From positions 1,550,001-1,614,000 of the forward strand of contig NC_057377.1 of NCBI RefSeq assembly GCF_016906535.1: a stretch of 64,000 nt of DNA, written 5' to 3'. The position numbers and the translations under genes were made by a program. The notes beneath the pieces were generated by a model. That model ran no database searches. It worked only from the letters and a program-made list of their open reading frames with translations, and had not been told where the DNA came from. Source of the DNA: Rhizoctonia solani. Lineage: Eukaryota; Basidiomycota; Agaricomycetes; Cantharellales; Ceratobasidiaceae. This document shows positions 44,988 to 59,764 of the stretch, one piece after another (the first letter of the stretch is position 1; each line of letters begins with the position of its first letter).

Positions 44988-47304
44988 TCACACATTACTT
45001 CTCTCAAATAACCCACTAGCTCCACCCTCCTTTCGTGATACGTATACACCCTCAATCGTCATTTGTTGTCCAGCCACAGCCTTGAGCATATCCCAAATAG
45101 TCAGCAACGCAACGTTAGCTCCCATTAGGGCTTCCATCTCCACGCCTGTTCTGGATGCTGTTCGAACGGTGGCAGAGACCGTGACCGAGTACACTAAAGG
45201 TCCTTCTGATTTAGGCGTGACGGATGGTTCGAGAATGACATCGACGTGGGTGATCGGCAGCGGATGGCAGAGCGGAATGAGGTCTGATGTGCGTTTGGTA
45301 GCCATGATTCCTGCTATTTGGGCGGTTGCTATTACATCTCCCTTGCCAGGTTTCCCCTTGGGTTTAATAGCGGAGCTATCTTCATTCCGCTCCTGCGCCG
45401 CTTGGGAAGTTGTAGCGGGATCATTTTTTGCAACCGTCGGGGAGGTTTGATGGGATGTGCCACTAGGGGTTTCCCCTATAATCAATCGATATGCATGTTC
45501 AGGAATGATAATTCTCCCCACGGCCGTCGCCGAACGCTGTGTGATATCTTTTTGGGACACATCAACCATCCGCGCTCGGCCGGTTTCCGGATCAATGTGT
45601 GTTAGATTAGAAGACGGTGTATGGTTCCAGCGAGCATGAGGGACCATAGAGTTGTCGAAGCGAGTGGGGAGCGGAAGTAAATTATAGGCCGGGAAGGAGC
45701 GGTGCCTCAAGTTGGAGGTTGGGGCCGGAGTTGATCCTACATGCAGTGTTGAATTGGAACCTCGGGATAAATACTGGGATATGTTTGTTTCCCATTCTTC
45801 AGATGAATTTTCGCTATTTAAATGGGGACCAATGCCTACACACAAACGATTAGTATCACGGTGAGACCGTAGGTGATGCAACGAACAGGTCTAACCACCA
45901 ATCAAGATCATAGGTCGAGCCAACCGCTCGCCTATCTTTTCTCCGGCCTTCCGTACGGTGCTCTGGTCGTGATTTTCTTCGGGGTCACTGAAGGAGCTAT
46001 TAGGCACGCCGTGTTTAGCAAATTTCCCTCCAACGGCTCCGCGAATTGCTGCCACTAGGTCTTTCTCGACAGTGGGTGACTGGCTCCGAAGCAAATCTCT
46101 TAACGGTGTCTCTTTCTGGTCGAAAAGACACGGCTATTCGAAAAGATCAGTCCGAGTGTCACTCAATCAGACCGGTCGCTCACCTTTAGGTTTCCATCCG
46201 CCGTAATCCTAAGTCGGTTACATCCAGCACAGAAGTCATCAGACATGCTCGATATAAAGCCAAAGGTCCCAGTGAAGCCTTGGATACGGTAGGTTCGCGC
46301 TGTATCCGTCGGCTCCCGGGGCAAAGAGATAATTCCGTTGGAATCGGACAAATTCGAGGGCGTGTTGTCGTCGAACCAACCCCCGCGGACTAGATCACGG
46401 GCACGTTGAAGGAGCTCCGAAGCCGTCACTACTGCATTTGCGTCCCATTGATTCCCAGCAAATGGCATAAACTCGATGAACCGTACGCTCAAGGGATTGA
46501 AGCGGGTAAGAGCCAGGAAACGCGCTATTTCTGAGTCGTTCGTATTACGAATGAGAACAGTGTTGAGTTTGACAGAGTGAAGCTGTGGACCAGAATAGTT
46601 TGGCATGGGATTTGGCGATGACTCGTGCAAGGCGAGTGCCGTATGAAGAGATTTGAGTACTTTGTCGTGCCCCCGGCGAAGGGTCATACGCTCAAACTTA
46701 TTGGGGTCAAGAGTGTCAAGGCTATATTTAGTTTAGTTAGAATTGATTAATAATGTCATTTTAGGTTTGCTTACCTGAGATTAAGATGAGTCAGGCCGCT
46801 GTGGACTAGTTCGGGCAACTTTTTCCACAAAGCAATACCATTGCTGGTCATACCAATCTGCTTTACTCCTAGGCTTCTTAGCTCCTGTATTAATTCTGAG
46901 AGCCCACGACGCAGAGTAGGCTCTCCCCCAGTAATCCGTATTTTGTTGACTCCATGCTGAACGAAAATGCGGGCCAACCGAACAACCTCGTCGTTGGTAA
47001 GGATGTTCCCTGAAGGTGAGAGCGGAGCACCTTCCTCAGGCATACAATACCGGCCTAGAAAATTGGCGTCAGTGAGATACGAGAGTGAATCCGATCTTTT
47101 CTCACAGCGAAGATTGCATCTCTCCGTAAGAGATATCCGTAAATAGTCATGTTTTCGCCCAAATGAGTCGACCAGAGTCGGCACGGGGCCCCGCGCTAGG
47201 TCTCGGTCAACAGCCGCGATACGGGCCTATAATTTATCTTAGACATTGGGCCAGCGAGGTATTCCGGGCATATCTACCTGTATGGCAGCCCTCCTGGCCA
47301 ACAT
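44988..47304 (-). CDS. MoaA-MoaC fusion, molybdenum cofactor biosynthesis (MOCS1 / CnxABC type)
   Basis: The two halves together convert GTP to cyclic pyranopterin monophosphate, the first step of molybdenum cofactor synthesis. The start at 47304 gives MLARRAAIQARIAAVDRDLA, an arginine-rich leader fitting mitochondrial import; an in-frame TGA lies upstream. The MoaA (radical SAM) half has CNLRC joined across an intron to RYCMPEEG, giving CxxxCxxC for the first [4Fe-4S] cluster. It then shows RITGGEPTLR, and [21 protein letters not shown] for the second cluster. It ends RPMILIGG, the usual MoaA C-terminal GG. A linker of about 150 residues leads into MoaC: ARMVDVSQKDITQRSATAVG, IPLCHPLPITHVDV, GVEMEALMGANVALLTIWDM, to the stop at 44988. 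About 650 residues. It supplies cofactor for nitrate reductase, sulfite oxidase and xanthine dehydrogenase. Confidence 0.93.
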
Positions 47305-48200
47305 GGGAATGGTGGATGGAGTGAGCCCACATGCAAGAGCGGATTGTCAAAGTCCGATCGCAAAGCGCCCGGCGTGTAGCAGTAACCTTGTTGATCAAAT
47401 CCGGTGCTGAGCGAGGCTCGTCTGGGGGTTGGTCAAACCTCGGACTCTGGTTAAAGCTCACGGTGATACCACACCGACCAAGGGCGGTGGAAACACCATT
47501 CCAGAGCGCTCCAAAGATCAAACCGGCTCCCCATCACGGACTGCAGCACGTCTCGTGATACCTCTCATTTAATGCGTAGCGTTTATCACAAGTATACCAG
47601 TTGTATGCGTTCAAGATAGGATTTGGCACTCTCTAACTTGGATATATGAGACAAACAGATGGTATTATTTACCTGAGTTAAAAATCAATTCAATTATTGG
47701 TTTACTTCATCATTAGATTGCAATTGATGAGTAAAATGCTGATGATTATTTGGATATATCTTATCAACCCAGCCTGTTTGTGCTGCGAACAGGACATAGC
47801 TTCGATCGTGTATCGGGGAATTTACGAGATCATGCGATTGCTCGTATGAGCGAAGAGCAGCGGCCAGCAACAACGTCCATCTCGCAGTCAAGTAATTACC
47901 ACGTTAAGCAACAAAGGCCAATTTATGAGGCTTTCACTTGATCAACCGATGCGTGGGAAAATGTGGGGACATGACGTTCCAAGGCCCGATGGAAAGCTCT
48001 GCAGAGACTCGCCGTTGAGTTAAGGGATCTCGTGCGAGCTTCCATCGCGATCTGGGCTCTGGGCTACGTAGGCTCGTATATATACTCCCACCCTACCACC
48101 GTCTCTCGCGACGAACCGTTTCGGACATTGCACAAGGTATCATTTCAATCAAATTCGACATGTTTGACAGAAATCATGGTCACTTACTGGAGTTGACAGC
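47305..48200. other. Divergent promoter region (MoaA-MoaC / dehydrogenase)
   Basis: About 900 bases between divergent start codons. Other frames stay open upstream of the MoaA start (47331-47558) but hold nothing recognisable. A TATATATAC string near 48076-48084 lies about 120 bp upstream of the right-hand gene and may be its TATA box. Confidence 0.5.
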
Positions 48201-49807
48201 ATGTCAGCACTCCAACACCATCTAACTCCTAGCGGAGTGGCCACCCCCGGTACCGTAGCCGCCCTTCGTGGTGAACTCCCATACTCCAGGCCGCCCACCC
48301 CTCAGTCCCATCCTAATGTCGTTGGATTCATTGGATTGGTATGAGGCGCATTCTGGTATAAGTACCAGTCACTGAACTTGAAGTTTAGGGAAATATGGGG
48401 TATTTGATGGCCCGCAACCTAGCCCGCGAGATTGAACATGCCCCGTTGTTGGTATACAACCGCTCGAGAGCTAAATGCGAGAAGCTTCAGAAGGTAGATG
48501 TTCCATATTTCGCTCACAGATCTTGGCTCACCTTGTACAACATTGATGTAGGAAGTCGGAGAATCTAAAGTGAAGATCGTCGATACTCCAGGGGAGCTTG
48601 CCAGTCTCGCGGATATTACTTTTACTTCTCTTGGCTCCGATGACGTTGTTCGTTCGATATACTACGACATCGCACAGACCCTCGAAGGGATAAAGAGCAG
48701 TGGGACAGCAGAAAAACCCAAGATCTTTGTCGACACGAGCACAGTATATCCCAAGCTTACTGTCGAGATTGATAGACTGCTCTCCAAGATCCCACATGTC
48801 CACTTCGTCTCAGGACCTGTCTTTGGACCCCCAGCTGGTGAGTTGACATGTTATATTGGTTTAATTTTTCATTCTTACCTCCTTCAGCGGCCGAGAAGGG
48901 ACAACTTGTCTCTGCTTTGGCCGGTCACTACAGGAGTAAAAAAGAGGTTGCATACATTCTCGTTCCGGCGGTCTCCCGAAAGGTGGGTAGATGTCTATTT
49001 ATAATATAAAGCGTCGATTTTGAAAGTAGTGGTTAGGTCATTGACCTTGGCGGTAATGTTGAGAAGGCGGCTTCTATGAAGTTGGTCGGCAACTCGTTTA
49101 TTTTGGGAGGTGAGTGAGACCCTGTCCATGACGCCTGGTTTTAAGGTTAAAATTCCTGGCGACAAATAGCCATCGAGCTTATTGCAGAGACCCAGACTTT
49201 GGCCGATAAGGCAGGTGTCGGGGCCGAGCAGCTTGACGCCTTTATCGGTGGTACGAAGAATCATTGGTCTATCAATTTGTTGGAGAGCTGATTAGTAATT
49301 TGTACCTAGATATGTTCCCAATCCCATTGTGCGTCTCCAAACGTATATAATGCCTGCTCAATGAAGGCTAAACTCACTTTTTTAGGTTGACGAATTACAG
49401 CAAGAAAATGCTTCATGATAGCTTTGATGGAAATCAAGGTTTCCATCTTGAGGGCGGCCTTAAGGACGCCAGGTAAGTGAATTCATCTCGGTTTTCAACT
49501 CGTGTAGATCATCTGGGGACTCAACCTCGCGCCGTAGCCATATTCTCCAGCTCGCCCAAGATAGCAATTCTCCTATGCCGATAATCACGCTGGCAAGGGA
49601 TCATCTTCTTACCGCCCGTGCGCAGGAGGCGAAACCTTACCCATCGCTCGATTGGAGTGCCCTGGTCAGTGGAAACAGGCTCGCCGCAGGGTTGGATGCA
49701 TTTGATCACCGGAAGCATGTGAGCGATTGTTCTTCTTGGATTATTGAATCATTTATTGAACTTTTGTTCGTTGGTAGCAACACAAAGTCGAGAAGGAGGA
49801 TGATTAG
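48201..49807 (+). CDS. 3-hydroxyisobutyrate dehydrogenase-like NAD(P)-binding oxidoreductase
   Basis: This beta-hydroxyacid dehydrogenase family member shares its fold with 3-hydroxyisobutyrate dehydrogenase, glyoxylate reductase and 6-phosphogluconate dehydrogenase. Exon 1 begins at 48201 and ends VVGFIGL, joined to GNMGYLMARNLA: the Rossmann GxGxxG appears as GLGNMG. Then SLGSDDVVRSIYYD, the substrate-binding loop as VSGPVFGPPA, and VEKAASMKLVGNSFILG with the catalytic-type Lys in KLVGN. LDAFIG and DSFDGNQGFHLEGGLKDA lead into the C-terminal helical domain. About ten exons. The proposed last exon follows an intron at about 49720-49778 and ends KVEKEDD with TAG 49805-49807. About 350 residues. 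Substrate is uncertain. Confidence 0.85.
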
Positions 49808-49964
49808 AGCAAGTAACCGTGTATGGATATCATTTTGTATTATAGTGTGGGAATTCGTGCCATCTGAATTAAGTACCACTGTGATTGTGACACGAGAGAT
49901 ATCGGAAATAAATGGAAGGGATAAATAATGTGGGAGAGAAAGACAAGGACATACAGGATGTAAT

Positions 49965-50926
49965 TTACCGGCCCATAAAACTGACCAGAGCCAAAAGGCA
50001 CAGCCCAATGACACAACCCAAAATGATTCCGTCTCGTCGGCGGCGTGAATGAATCATACCAATAAGCGAGTTTATGCCTGGCATCGAATCTGCAAAGATA
50101 ATGCAATATAAGAATGCATGAAATAATAACCGGCCTGTATCACTCACTCAGCACCCCGCCCATACGTGCGTTGATACCTGCCAGTGATGAGCGCTGTCTC
50201 GAAAACTCGGCGCGCGTTTCGTATGCTTGTCTATATCCCTTGATATATAAGTTTGATCCTGGGGTTAAGTTCACTCTACTCACGCTAGTATATCATCCGT
50301 CATCCTGTGCGAGCTGTCAATTCTGCCACGCTCGGCTAGTAACGAATCAGTGGCTGACGATCGGGCGGCCTTGTAGGCACTAAAGAGCCAGTTGTGATGT
50401 GCACTTCCGTTCGGATAAGAAATAAACTTACTTGATATCGCTTCGAACATTTGACAAGAGGTTCGCTCTGTCTAGTGCACCCCTTACATTCACCTGTATC
50501 CAGCCAGTGTAAAATCACAACACATTATGTATCAGTTAATAGATAGCCGTACCTTGGTTCTCCCGAAATCTCTAACATAATCGTCCAACATCTCTCGGTG
50601 CATCTGTGCCGAGTGCCTCATGGATGTCGTCACCTCCACCTGGGATTCGGACATCAGGTCGGCCATTCCATCATTCGTCTCTCGTAGCTTGGACAAAGAG
50701 TTAACACTGATCCTCGGCTACTAGTGCGGTGAGGATTATATACCTTTTCCAACAATCCTTCAATCTCTTCTTCCATGTCTGACCACCGCGCCGCCGAGCC
50801 TTGTTCCAGGTCGCCACTCTGGCCCGAAGAGAGTGTGACGGCTAACCGCGAGTAGGCCGTCAGTTTGTCGTTGACTAAAGCCTCTAGAGTACGGCATTGT
50901 CGCCTGAGGGATTCGTAGGTAGACAT
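49965..50926 (-). CDS. GOS1: GOS1-like Golgi Qb-SNARE
   Basis: The product resembles Gos1/GS28, a Qb-SNARE acting in transport within and to the cis-Golgi. Exon 1 from 50926 reads MSTYESLRRQCRTLEALVND, a typical N-terminal Habc start, through WSDMEEEIEGLLEK. Later exons read LRETNDGMADLM, MHREMLDDYVRDFRENQ and ALDRANLLSNVRSDI. The last exon reads INSLIGMIHSRRRRDGIILG and then a hydrophobic C-terminal anchor (CVIGLCLLALVSF) before the stop at 49965. About 220 residues in six or so exons, normal for GOS1. Tail-anchored topology is implied. Confidence 0.9.
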
Positions 50927-51239
50927 GAGTGTACAATATAGTTAACTTATATAATGCGGCGGTTTGGTTTCTGGAGCTTGGGCGATCCGCCGTGATAGTT
51001 GTCGTGGACTGACGTGAAATCACGTGACTCATGTGTCACAATAATGGTCCAAATTGCGATACCAAAGCATTGTCCCACATTCGATACAAGCGAGCAGGCT
51101 CCGTCCCGTGCGTAATGAGTTGGATTCACTGATAAGTCAATATACAAGGGGTCATTTTCAGGTTTAAATCAGAGCAATTTTCAGGCAGATCATGCATGTA
51201 AGCTATGTAAACCATTAGGATGTCGTTTGATTTTTTGCC
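50927..51239. other. Intergenic region between GOS1 and MAP2 genes
   Basis: About 310 bases that should hold the GOS1 promoter and the 3' end of the methionine aminopeptidase gene. A CACGTG palindrome (AATCACGTGACTC near 51020) is present; it could be a bHLH-factor site, but no more can be said. Confidence 0.4.
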
Positions 51240-53040
<1,801 letters not shown>

Positions 53041-53170
53041 TGTGTGTCGTCGTCGAATTTGACCTCACAATGTAATTTTGCAAATTGATTACATAATAAT
53101 GAGCCCTGGATGACTGTGATCTTTCCTTGATCGAAATAAATTAGATTTACCTGACTTCCTCCAGTCCCGT

Positions 53171-56100
53171 ATGCGGAATTTATCTATTCTTTCATATAAC
53201 CAGTTTACTCTCCCACAGGGGAACAGGGCTGCTTATGGGGTGGCACTGGACATAGACACTAACTTGACATATGTCGCTACTCAGAGAAATCTCGCTGGTG
53301 GAGGGACTGATATAGAAATTTGGCAACTGCCGACGGATGATGAGGTCAGTCACTCGCTTACTGCTTAGTTTGCTTCAAACTGTCGCTTTTCTCTATTATT
53401 CCCAGAGCATTCCATTGGCTACCATAACGCCAGACTCTGTGCCCAAATTCGAAGCACCTCATCAAGTAGTCTCTTTCACGTTTCTCGCAGAATCACGGCA
53501 ATTAGTCGTAATCCTCGCCGGTGGTGACATTGCTGTATTAGCACTGGATGACGCTTCTGAAGCCTCAGAGGTGGGATCGTTGATAAGGCAGTCGTTCAAA
53601 ATAATTTTAACCTCGGAAGCGTAGTTTGATATAATTGGATCAGTTGAACCCGGGATCAAGGCAGCATCATGGAGTCCCGACGAGTCTCAGCTTGTTCTAG
53701 TCAATGGTACGCTCATAACTTCATACTCTGCACATAGGGATCCCCATAATCTGTAATCACAGGCAACGACGAGTTACTTGTCATGTCCAAGGATTTCGAT
53801 GTCCAATTCGAGGGTCCACTCCGGCCTTCCGATTTAGGCCAAGGTTTGTACTTAGGTTTAGCCGTGCGACTCATGGTCGAATCATTTTCATTTTTGTGCC
53901 AGAGAAACACACCACGCTAGGTTGGGGCTCAAAACAGACCCAGTTCCATGGCTCACTGGGAAAGGCTGCTGCTGTAACCGAACCTTCCATTACCGGTCAA
54001 GGCGGAACTGACAAGCCAAGTCCGGACGACGATAACAGTCCGCGTATATCATGGCGTGGCGACGGCGCTTTCTTTGTTGTTTCATCTCTGGATCCTCGTG
54101 GTGCCCATTCTTCTGTGCGCCGGCTCCGATTTTACTCTTCCAGTCCCACTGTTCACTTATCCACGTCCGAATACACCCCTGGATTAGAAGGTGTCCTTGC
54201 GTGGCGCCCTTCTGGGGGCCTTATCGCTAGTACTCAGAGATTCGGTTATGAGGGAGGAGGCGTTGGGCGTCAAGGCCGACATGACGTTGTATTTTTCGAA
54301 CGATGTGGGCTACGCCGGGGCGAATTCGGTATTCGCGGCTGCGTTGCAACGGACAACGCCGAAGCCAATAAATCGGCTGGCCTGTGGAGCTACAAGGTGA
54401 AAGAGTTACTATGGAATGCTGATTCTTCGATCCTTGCCTTGTGGGTTGAGCATGCGAATGGAGATTCTGGTAAGCGAATGGTCTACGCCACAAGGGAAAC
54501 ATTTCCATAATAGAAATGAATCACAGTGCAGTTGTGGACAACGGGGAACTACCATTGGTATCTGAAGCAAGAGATTATACCACATGGTACTTCTTCGCGA
54601 TATACATCCGTTATGTGGCACCCAGAGGATGCTCTGCGACTCATCTGTACCACAAGTCGTGCGTAGCATATACTAAGTAAGAACTAGCTCGCCTATCTAA
54701 CACTGACAATTCTTTAGTCTCCGTTGAAGATCGCGCCATTTTATGGGAAACCTGTGCATCCAGCTCAGTATCGGCGGACTCTTCCGGCTGTGTGGCGGTA
54801 GTAGACGGCAGTGAGCACCTTATACCAGATCCAGGAGGTCACTGAATACTTAATTTCTATTCCCGCGCGCGAAACCACCAGGTTCTATTCTCATTACCCC
54901 TTTCAAGTTACAGAACGTTCCACCACCCATGTCTTCTTTCAAGATTGATATCAACTCGATCGCCACTCCTTCTCACCTTGCCTTTTCAGCTGATTCTCGC
55001 TCCCTTGCTATGGTTCGAGCTGATAATTCCGCTCAAATATGGGATCTAGCCATTCGAACAGGTACAAAAGGGAAAATAGCCCAACCCAAACTAACCTGGG
55101 AAGGCGTATTGATCAATGGAGACAGCCGAACCAACGATCTCGTCTGTCCGCGTCAAATTACACTATCGGAAAGCTCCGTCATAGTGCTGGGATCCAGTAG
55201 AGACGGATTCCATGACATCGTGAATATCACATCCATCGGAGACTCCGAGTCAGCGACCCTCCAAGTCCCTCGTTTTGGTCGTCTGATTGGAGATTCATAT
55301 TACCAAGACGGCGCTGGGCAGATTTACAATATCAAGAACCGAGAGTTAGTCAAGTTGGGTGGATTCCCCCGATTCTGTGCTTACGGAGAAACCATTGCAA
55401 CGCTTCATGGGGTACTATTGGTCGGTCTAGACTCCTCTGGCAAGTTGGTTACATGCGCCTTGGACCCAATCACCGGACCTCAAGTTAATGAAATCTCGCA
55501 TTCCGTAAACTCATTTGCACTCGCAAGTGGATTCCTAATGTTTACAACTACTGCACACGAGATCAAGTTTGTTCCGACCGATTCGCTATTCTCTGGGTTG
55601 GGAGAGCCCGAGAGGTCACTATGGGAGGTACGCCGAGTAGAGCGTGGCTCACGCATTGTGGTTCCAGTCCCACCGACAGCTAGTGTGGTCCTTCAACTTC
55701 CTCGAGGGAATTTGGAAACGATAAACCCACGACCTTTGGTATTAGCAAGTGTCCGGGCTGATGTAGAAAGGTGCAGCTCTGTCCTAATTGCTTTGCTAGG
55801 CTCCGTTTAACTAATATGGACGACAGGGGAGATTTTAGAAGGGCTTTCCTTACTTGTAGAAAACACAGGATTGACCTACACGTTCTGGTGGACTATGCTC
55901 CAACCGTATTTACAAGCGATCCCGCCCAGTTCGTCGACCAAGTTCCAGAGGTTGACTACCTTAATCTATTCCTAACTGGGCTTGGGTACGTCACCCGTTC
56001 CTTTGGTTTGATCATGCGTACTAACACCTACACATAGGCAGTCGAAGCGACATCCCCAAGAGATTACCAGCATATGCGACAAGCTTCGTGCTGAATTTGA

Positions 56101-58095
56101 ACAGAGAGGGCTCGCACGATACATACAGTCCATTCTTACTGCCCACGTAGTGAAGACTCCCCCAGATGTTGAAAGTGCTCTAAAGGTGTTACATACTCTT
56201 CGAGGTAAGAAGCTTTGAGCAGACATCCTCCAAAGTGCAAATATTCACAAGATCTATCTGTTCAATTAGAATCGGAGCCAAGCACAGTTGAAGACGCAGT
56301 CAAGTACATTATATTCTTGGTGGATAGCGATCAGTTATTTAATACTGCATTGGGAATGTACGATTTTTCTCTTGTATTGATGATTGCCCAGCAATCACAA
56401 AAGGTAGGTGTCGAGATGAGAGCTGGGGGCTGCTGTTTGATTATTGTGGCTTAGGACCCTCGAGAATATCTACCTTTCCTACGAGAGCTTCGATCGTTCG
56501 AAATGTTCTATCAGAGATTCCGCATCAATGATTACCTTGGGAGGCGCGAACTTGCATTGGCTAACTTAAAGCTAGCCGGTAAGCCCTGATCCGTTCTTTT
56601 CTACCACTCAGATATTTGACCAAGTGCAGGTTCACCAAGATTCGAAGAAGCAAAAAAATATATCGAAAAGCACCAGCTATACTCCAAGTCAATCGAACTT
56701 TGGAAAGACGAGGTGGCTGAATATGCGGTATGCTTTATTTGATTGTGCTCTGTTTGTGCATGTTCTTATTTCCATCTCCTGGCTACGGCATACAGATAAT
56801 ATTGGTTCTTTATGGGGAATGGCTAATGGAGCGAAGAGAATTTAGTAAGGCGGGCCAAGGTCAGCCGATCTCAGTTGTCAGCGCATACTTCGTCTTATAG
56901 GGCTTTATAGCGTTTTCGTTGGCAAAGGATTCCAAACGAGCCATGTTCGCGTACGAGAAAGCCCGCATGTGGAAAGAGCTCTTTTCACTGGCGCTAGATA
57001 CTGGGGTAGGAGGCCAAGATTTGATTGATATGGGCCATCGAGTAGCAGGTTTGGCCTCTTTGTTGTTTTCTGAGTTCCTTGAAGATTGATGACTTGCCCC
57101 TTAGAGAGTTTGGTCTCACACTCCCGATATTCTGAAGCTGCTAGAGTGTACCTGGATTATAGCCAAGATGTTCCCAGCGCTGTATCAGCACTTACCCGCG
57201 GAAACGATCTCTCCGAAGCATTCAGGGTGGTGAGTTATATCAAGACGGGCTTGCACAAAGTTAAATTTATCGTTTGATTTCCAGATATCAATAAATAAAG
57301 CGCAGCATCTAGCGGAAGAAATAATTAGCCCTGAGGCATTAGATTTGTGTACCCAACTCCGCGAAGATGTTCAAGAGATGGCTGAGCAGCTAACTCGCCA
57401 AGGTCAGCGTTTGGTCGAACTAAAAGAGAAGAAAGCACTTGATCCAGGTAGGCCGTATTCTCTCACCAATTGAAAACTGTCTTACCTGATTACAGATAGT
57501 TATTACGGACGAGAGGAGCCTAATCTACACAATGTGGACGCTCTGACTGATGCGTCCGGTATTTCTCAATTTACCAAGTATACCAAGGCATTAACCAGTA
57601 CCACTACCAAGTAAGCTGATTGGTCATCTCAAAGTCACTTGTGACGTATGACACAATTACAGGCGGTCGCAAAAGTCCTCAAAGAAAGCGGCAAGGAAGG
57701 CTGGTCGGAAAGGCACAGCTAATGAAGAAGAATATATTCTCGCCTCGTTGGTCAAGTTAAATCAAAGGCTTGAGCACATAGAAAGTACGTTAGGGTTTAT
57801 ATATAAATACCACATCTACTCTGTACTTACCACGACGGATCTACCAGAGGAGGCATCTCAGCTGATTCCAAATATGACAAAAATTTCGGATGAGCATCGA
57901 ACTTTGGGGAGGAAGCTTCGTGAAGATATCACACGATTTGAAGAACAGCTGAGCACTATAATTGAGCGAGAGTGGCCCAGTGATCTGGAAGGGATGGGAA
58001 CCGTGGAGTCGGCATCAACAACCATCCCGGCTTTCAAACCCCCTAAACCAGCCACACCAAAAGAACTATGGAAAACTATTTTGACTGAAGTCTGA
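53171..58095 (+). CDS. ELP1: Elongator complex subunit 1 (ELP1/IKI3)
   Basis: ELP1 is the scaffold of Elongator, which makes the cm5/mcm5 modification at wobble uridine of tRNAs. The start MRNLSIL is typical of the family. The N-terminal half (53171 to about 55600) is a beta-propeller region with LGWGSKQTQFHGSLGKAA, DSPRISWRGDGAFFVVSS-like WD repeats and SRSLAMVRADNSAQIWD. The C-terminal half is alpha-helical TPR-like (about 55770-57500), containing FVDQVPEVDYLNLFLTGLG. A basic patch near 57660 (RRSQKSSKKAARKAGRKGTA) fits the conserved tRNA-binding region. It ends in ELWKTILTEV at 58095. About fifteen short introns, roughly 1,300 residues. The start is only 130 bp from the divergent MAP2 start. 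Confidence 0.93.
57660..57725 (+). other. Basic tRNA-binding-type motif in ELP1
   Basis: The exon encodes a run of Arg and Lys residues just before the final helices, in the place where yeast Elp1 has its basic tRNA-contact patch. Function is inferred from position. Confidence 0.5.
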
Positions 58096-58350
58096 TTTTA
58101 TTCTACTGGATTGTCAATCTTATGTGTTATAAAATAAATAGAATTTAAGGCTGGCGTTTTTATAACGCATATATATAAGCCGTATTCTTGCTTGCACTCA
58201 GATACACGTGTGGCGTCAGGCTACAGTTAAGGATTTGCGGATAGCGCTTTAATAAATAACGTGAGTTGTCGCTTTTATCGTTGGATATGCATAGCTCGAT
58301 GCTCCTTTAGAAACATACGATAGTTCAAGTCACAAAATTGCGAACACAAA

Positions 58351-59764
58351 TTAATTAGATAAACTCACTTGGCGCTTGTTCTCAAACACTGTCAACTTGA
58401 TAAATCTTGCATCGCAAGCTTTCTGAATTGCAATCCTTGAACTAGAGTCCCAGCGGGCTGGGGTTGCCCAAGTGTTACGAGGATTGAAACAAATTTCGAT
58501 TGTCTTCAATTTAGGGAAGGCGCCCTTTGATAGAGTATTCAATAGTGGACTGGGCTCAACAGCCGGGGTAACGGTGATCGACAAGTGCTCAAATAGATGA
58601 GCTTCTAGGGTATTTAAGGTCCGGAACGTAGAATTACGTGTGCTCTGTAGAGCTAAATTGACCAAGCATGGAAGGTCAGGTAATGGTTGACTTTGGGCGC
58701 CAACCTGCTGGTTAATAGCCACATCGTGTAGAACAAATGACTGGAGGCTGGAAGAAAAATTTCGCAGGAATGTGCTTATCTGCTCGACTGGAAGGGGCTG
58801 TAGAATTTGATCCATTGTTTGATTGAATATTGTGATTGTTTCGAGCGGACATACCCAGGGTAATGACTCGATGCTGTGGGCATGAAATGACGCTGCGGCA
58901 AAGGTCGCACGGGCAAGCGCTGGTAACTGACAAATACTGTCAAACGGCTGGTTCAGAGACGGATAGCCGTCAATCTCGTCACCAAAACAGATTGAACGTA
59001 GCGAATTTGCGGAAGGTATGAAGACTGCCCGAGCCAGCCGTGGGCAAAAAGCTGTCGCAATACCGTGAAAGGACATTGATTGGAAGTCGCGACCTTCAAA
59101 GGCTTGAACTGTTGCTCCAAAACGATTGACGCAAGAGCATTCGCTTAATCCAGGAGGAACAACACATAGTAACATAGTAAGCTTGATTGTCGAAAGGTTG
59201 GTGAGGTTAGCAATCAATTGAGCAACTAAATCATCCCTGGCATTCTCCCATGGACTAGAGGAACCTCTTTGCTCAAGCTGGATGTAAGATGTAAGTGAGT
59301 ATCCGCTGGTAGGTGCTGAAATTATTTTGACTAACCTCCATAGATTCCCTCTCCTGCTCGGGGAGATGATTAGAATGGATCCAGCATAAAGAAATATCAA
59401 TAGACCTGACGAAGTGGCCATATCGAGGAAGAATGCGATTAAGCCAATTTTCAGTCGCGAAGTTTCCACGTCCCCCAATTCCACAGTGGTAGTAGAGGTC
59501 TTTGGAATCGTCGAGATTTAAAAGTATTCCATCCGTGAGCTATGCTGATTAAAACATCAATACTGAGAACTCACAGGGAAGAGAAGCAAGACGCCAAGAT
59601 TTGGACGACATGCTTAATGATACAAGGTCTCGCATGTTCTCATGGTCGCTCGTCTCTACGCTGTTATTATACAATTCTCTAGCAATATAGAGTTTAAGTT
59701 CATCGGGAAGTTCAATCGCAACAGGAGCAGATCGACCAAGTGACATAGAACTTGCAACATTCAT
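58351..59764 (-). CDS. F-box-like protein
   Basis: Exon 1 (59764 to about 59576) reads IELPDELKLYIARELYNN ... LVSLSMSSKSWRLASLP, which fits an F-box (hydrophobic L-P, then S-x-x-W-R/L). An intron joins into a large exon of about 370 residues ending at the stop at 58351. That part has leucine/isoleucine-spaced segments (NLTNLSTIKLTMLL, ALQSTRNSTFRTLNTLEAHL, FPKLKTIEICFNPR) like the irregular LRR-type region of Agaricomycete F-box proteins. Such proteins would recruit targets to SCF through SKP1. Families like this are often large and rapidly changing; the target is unknown. Confidence 0.75.
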
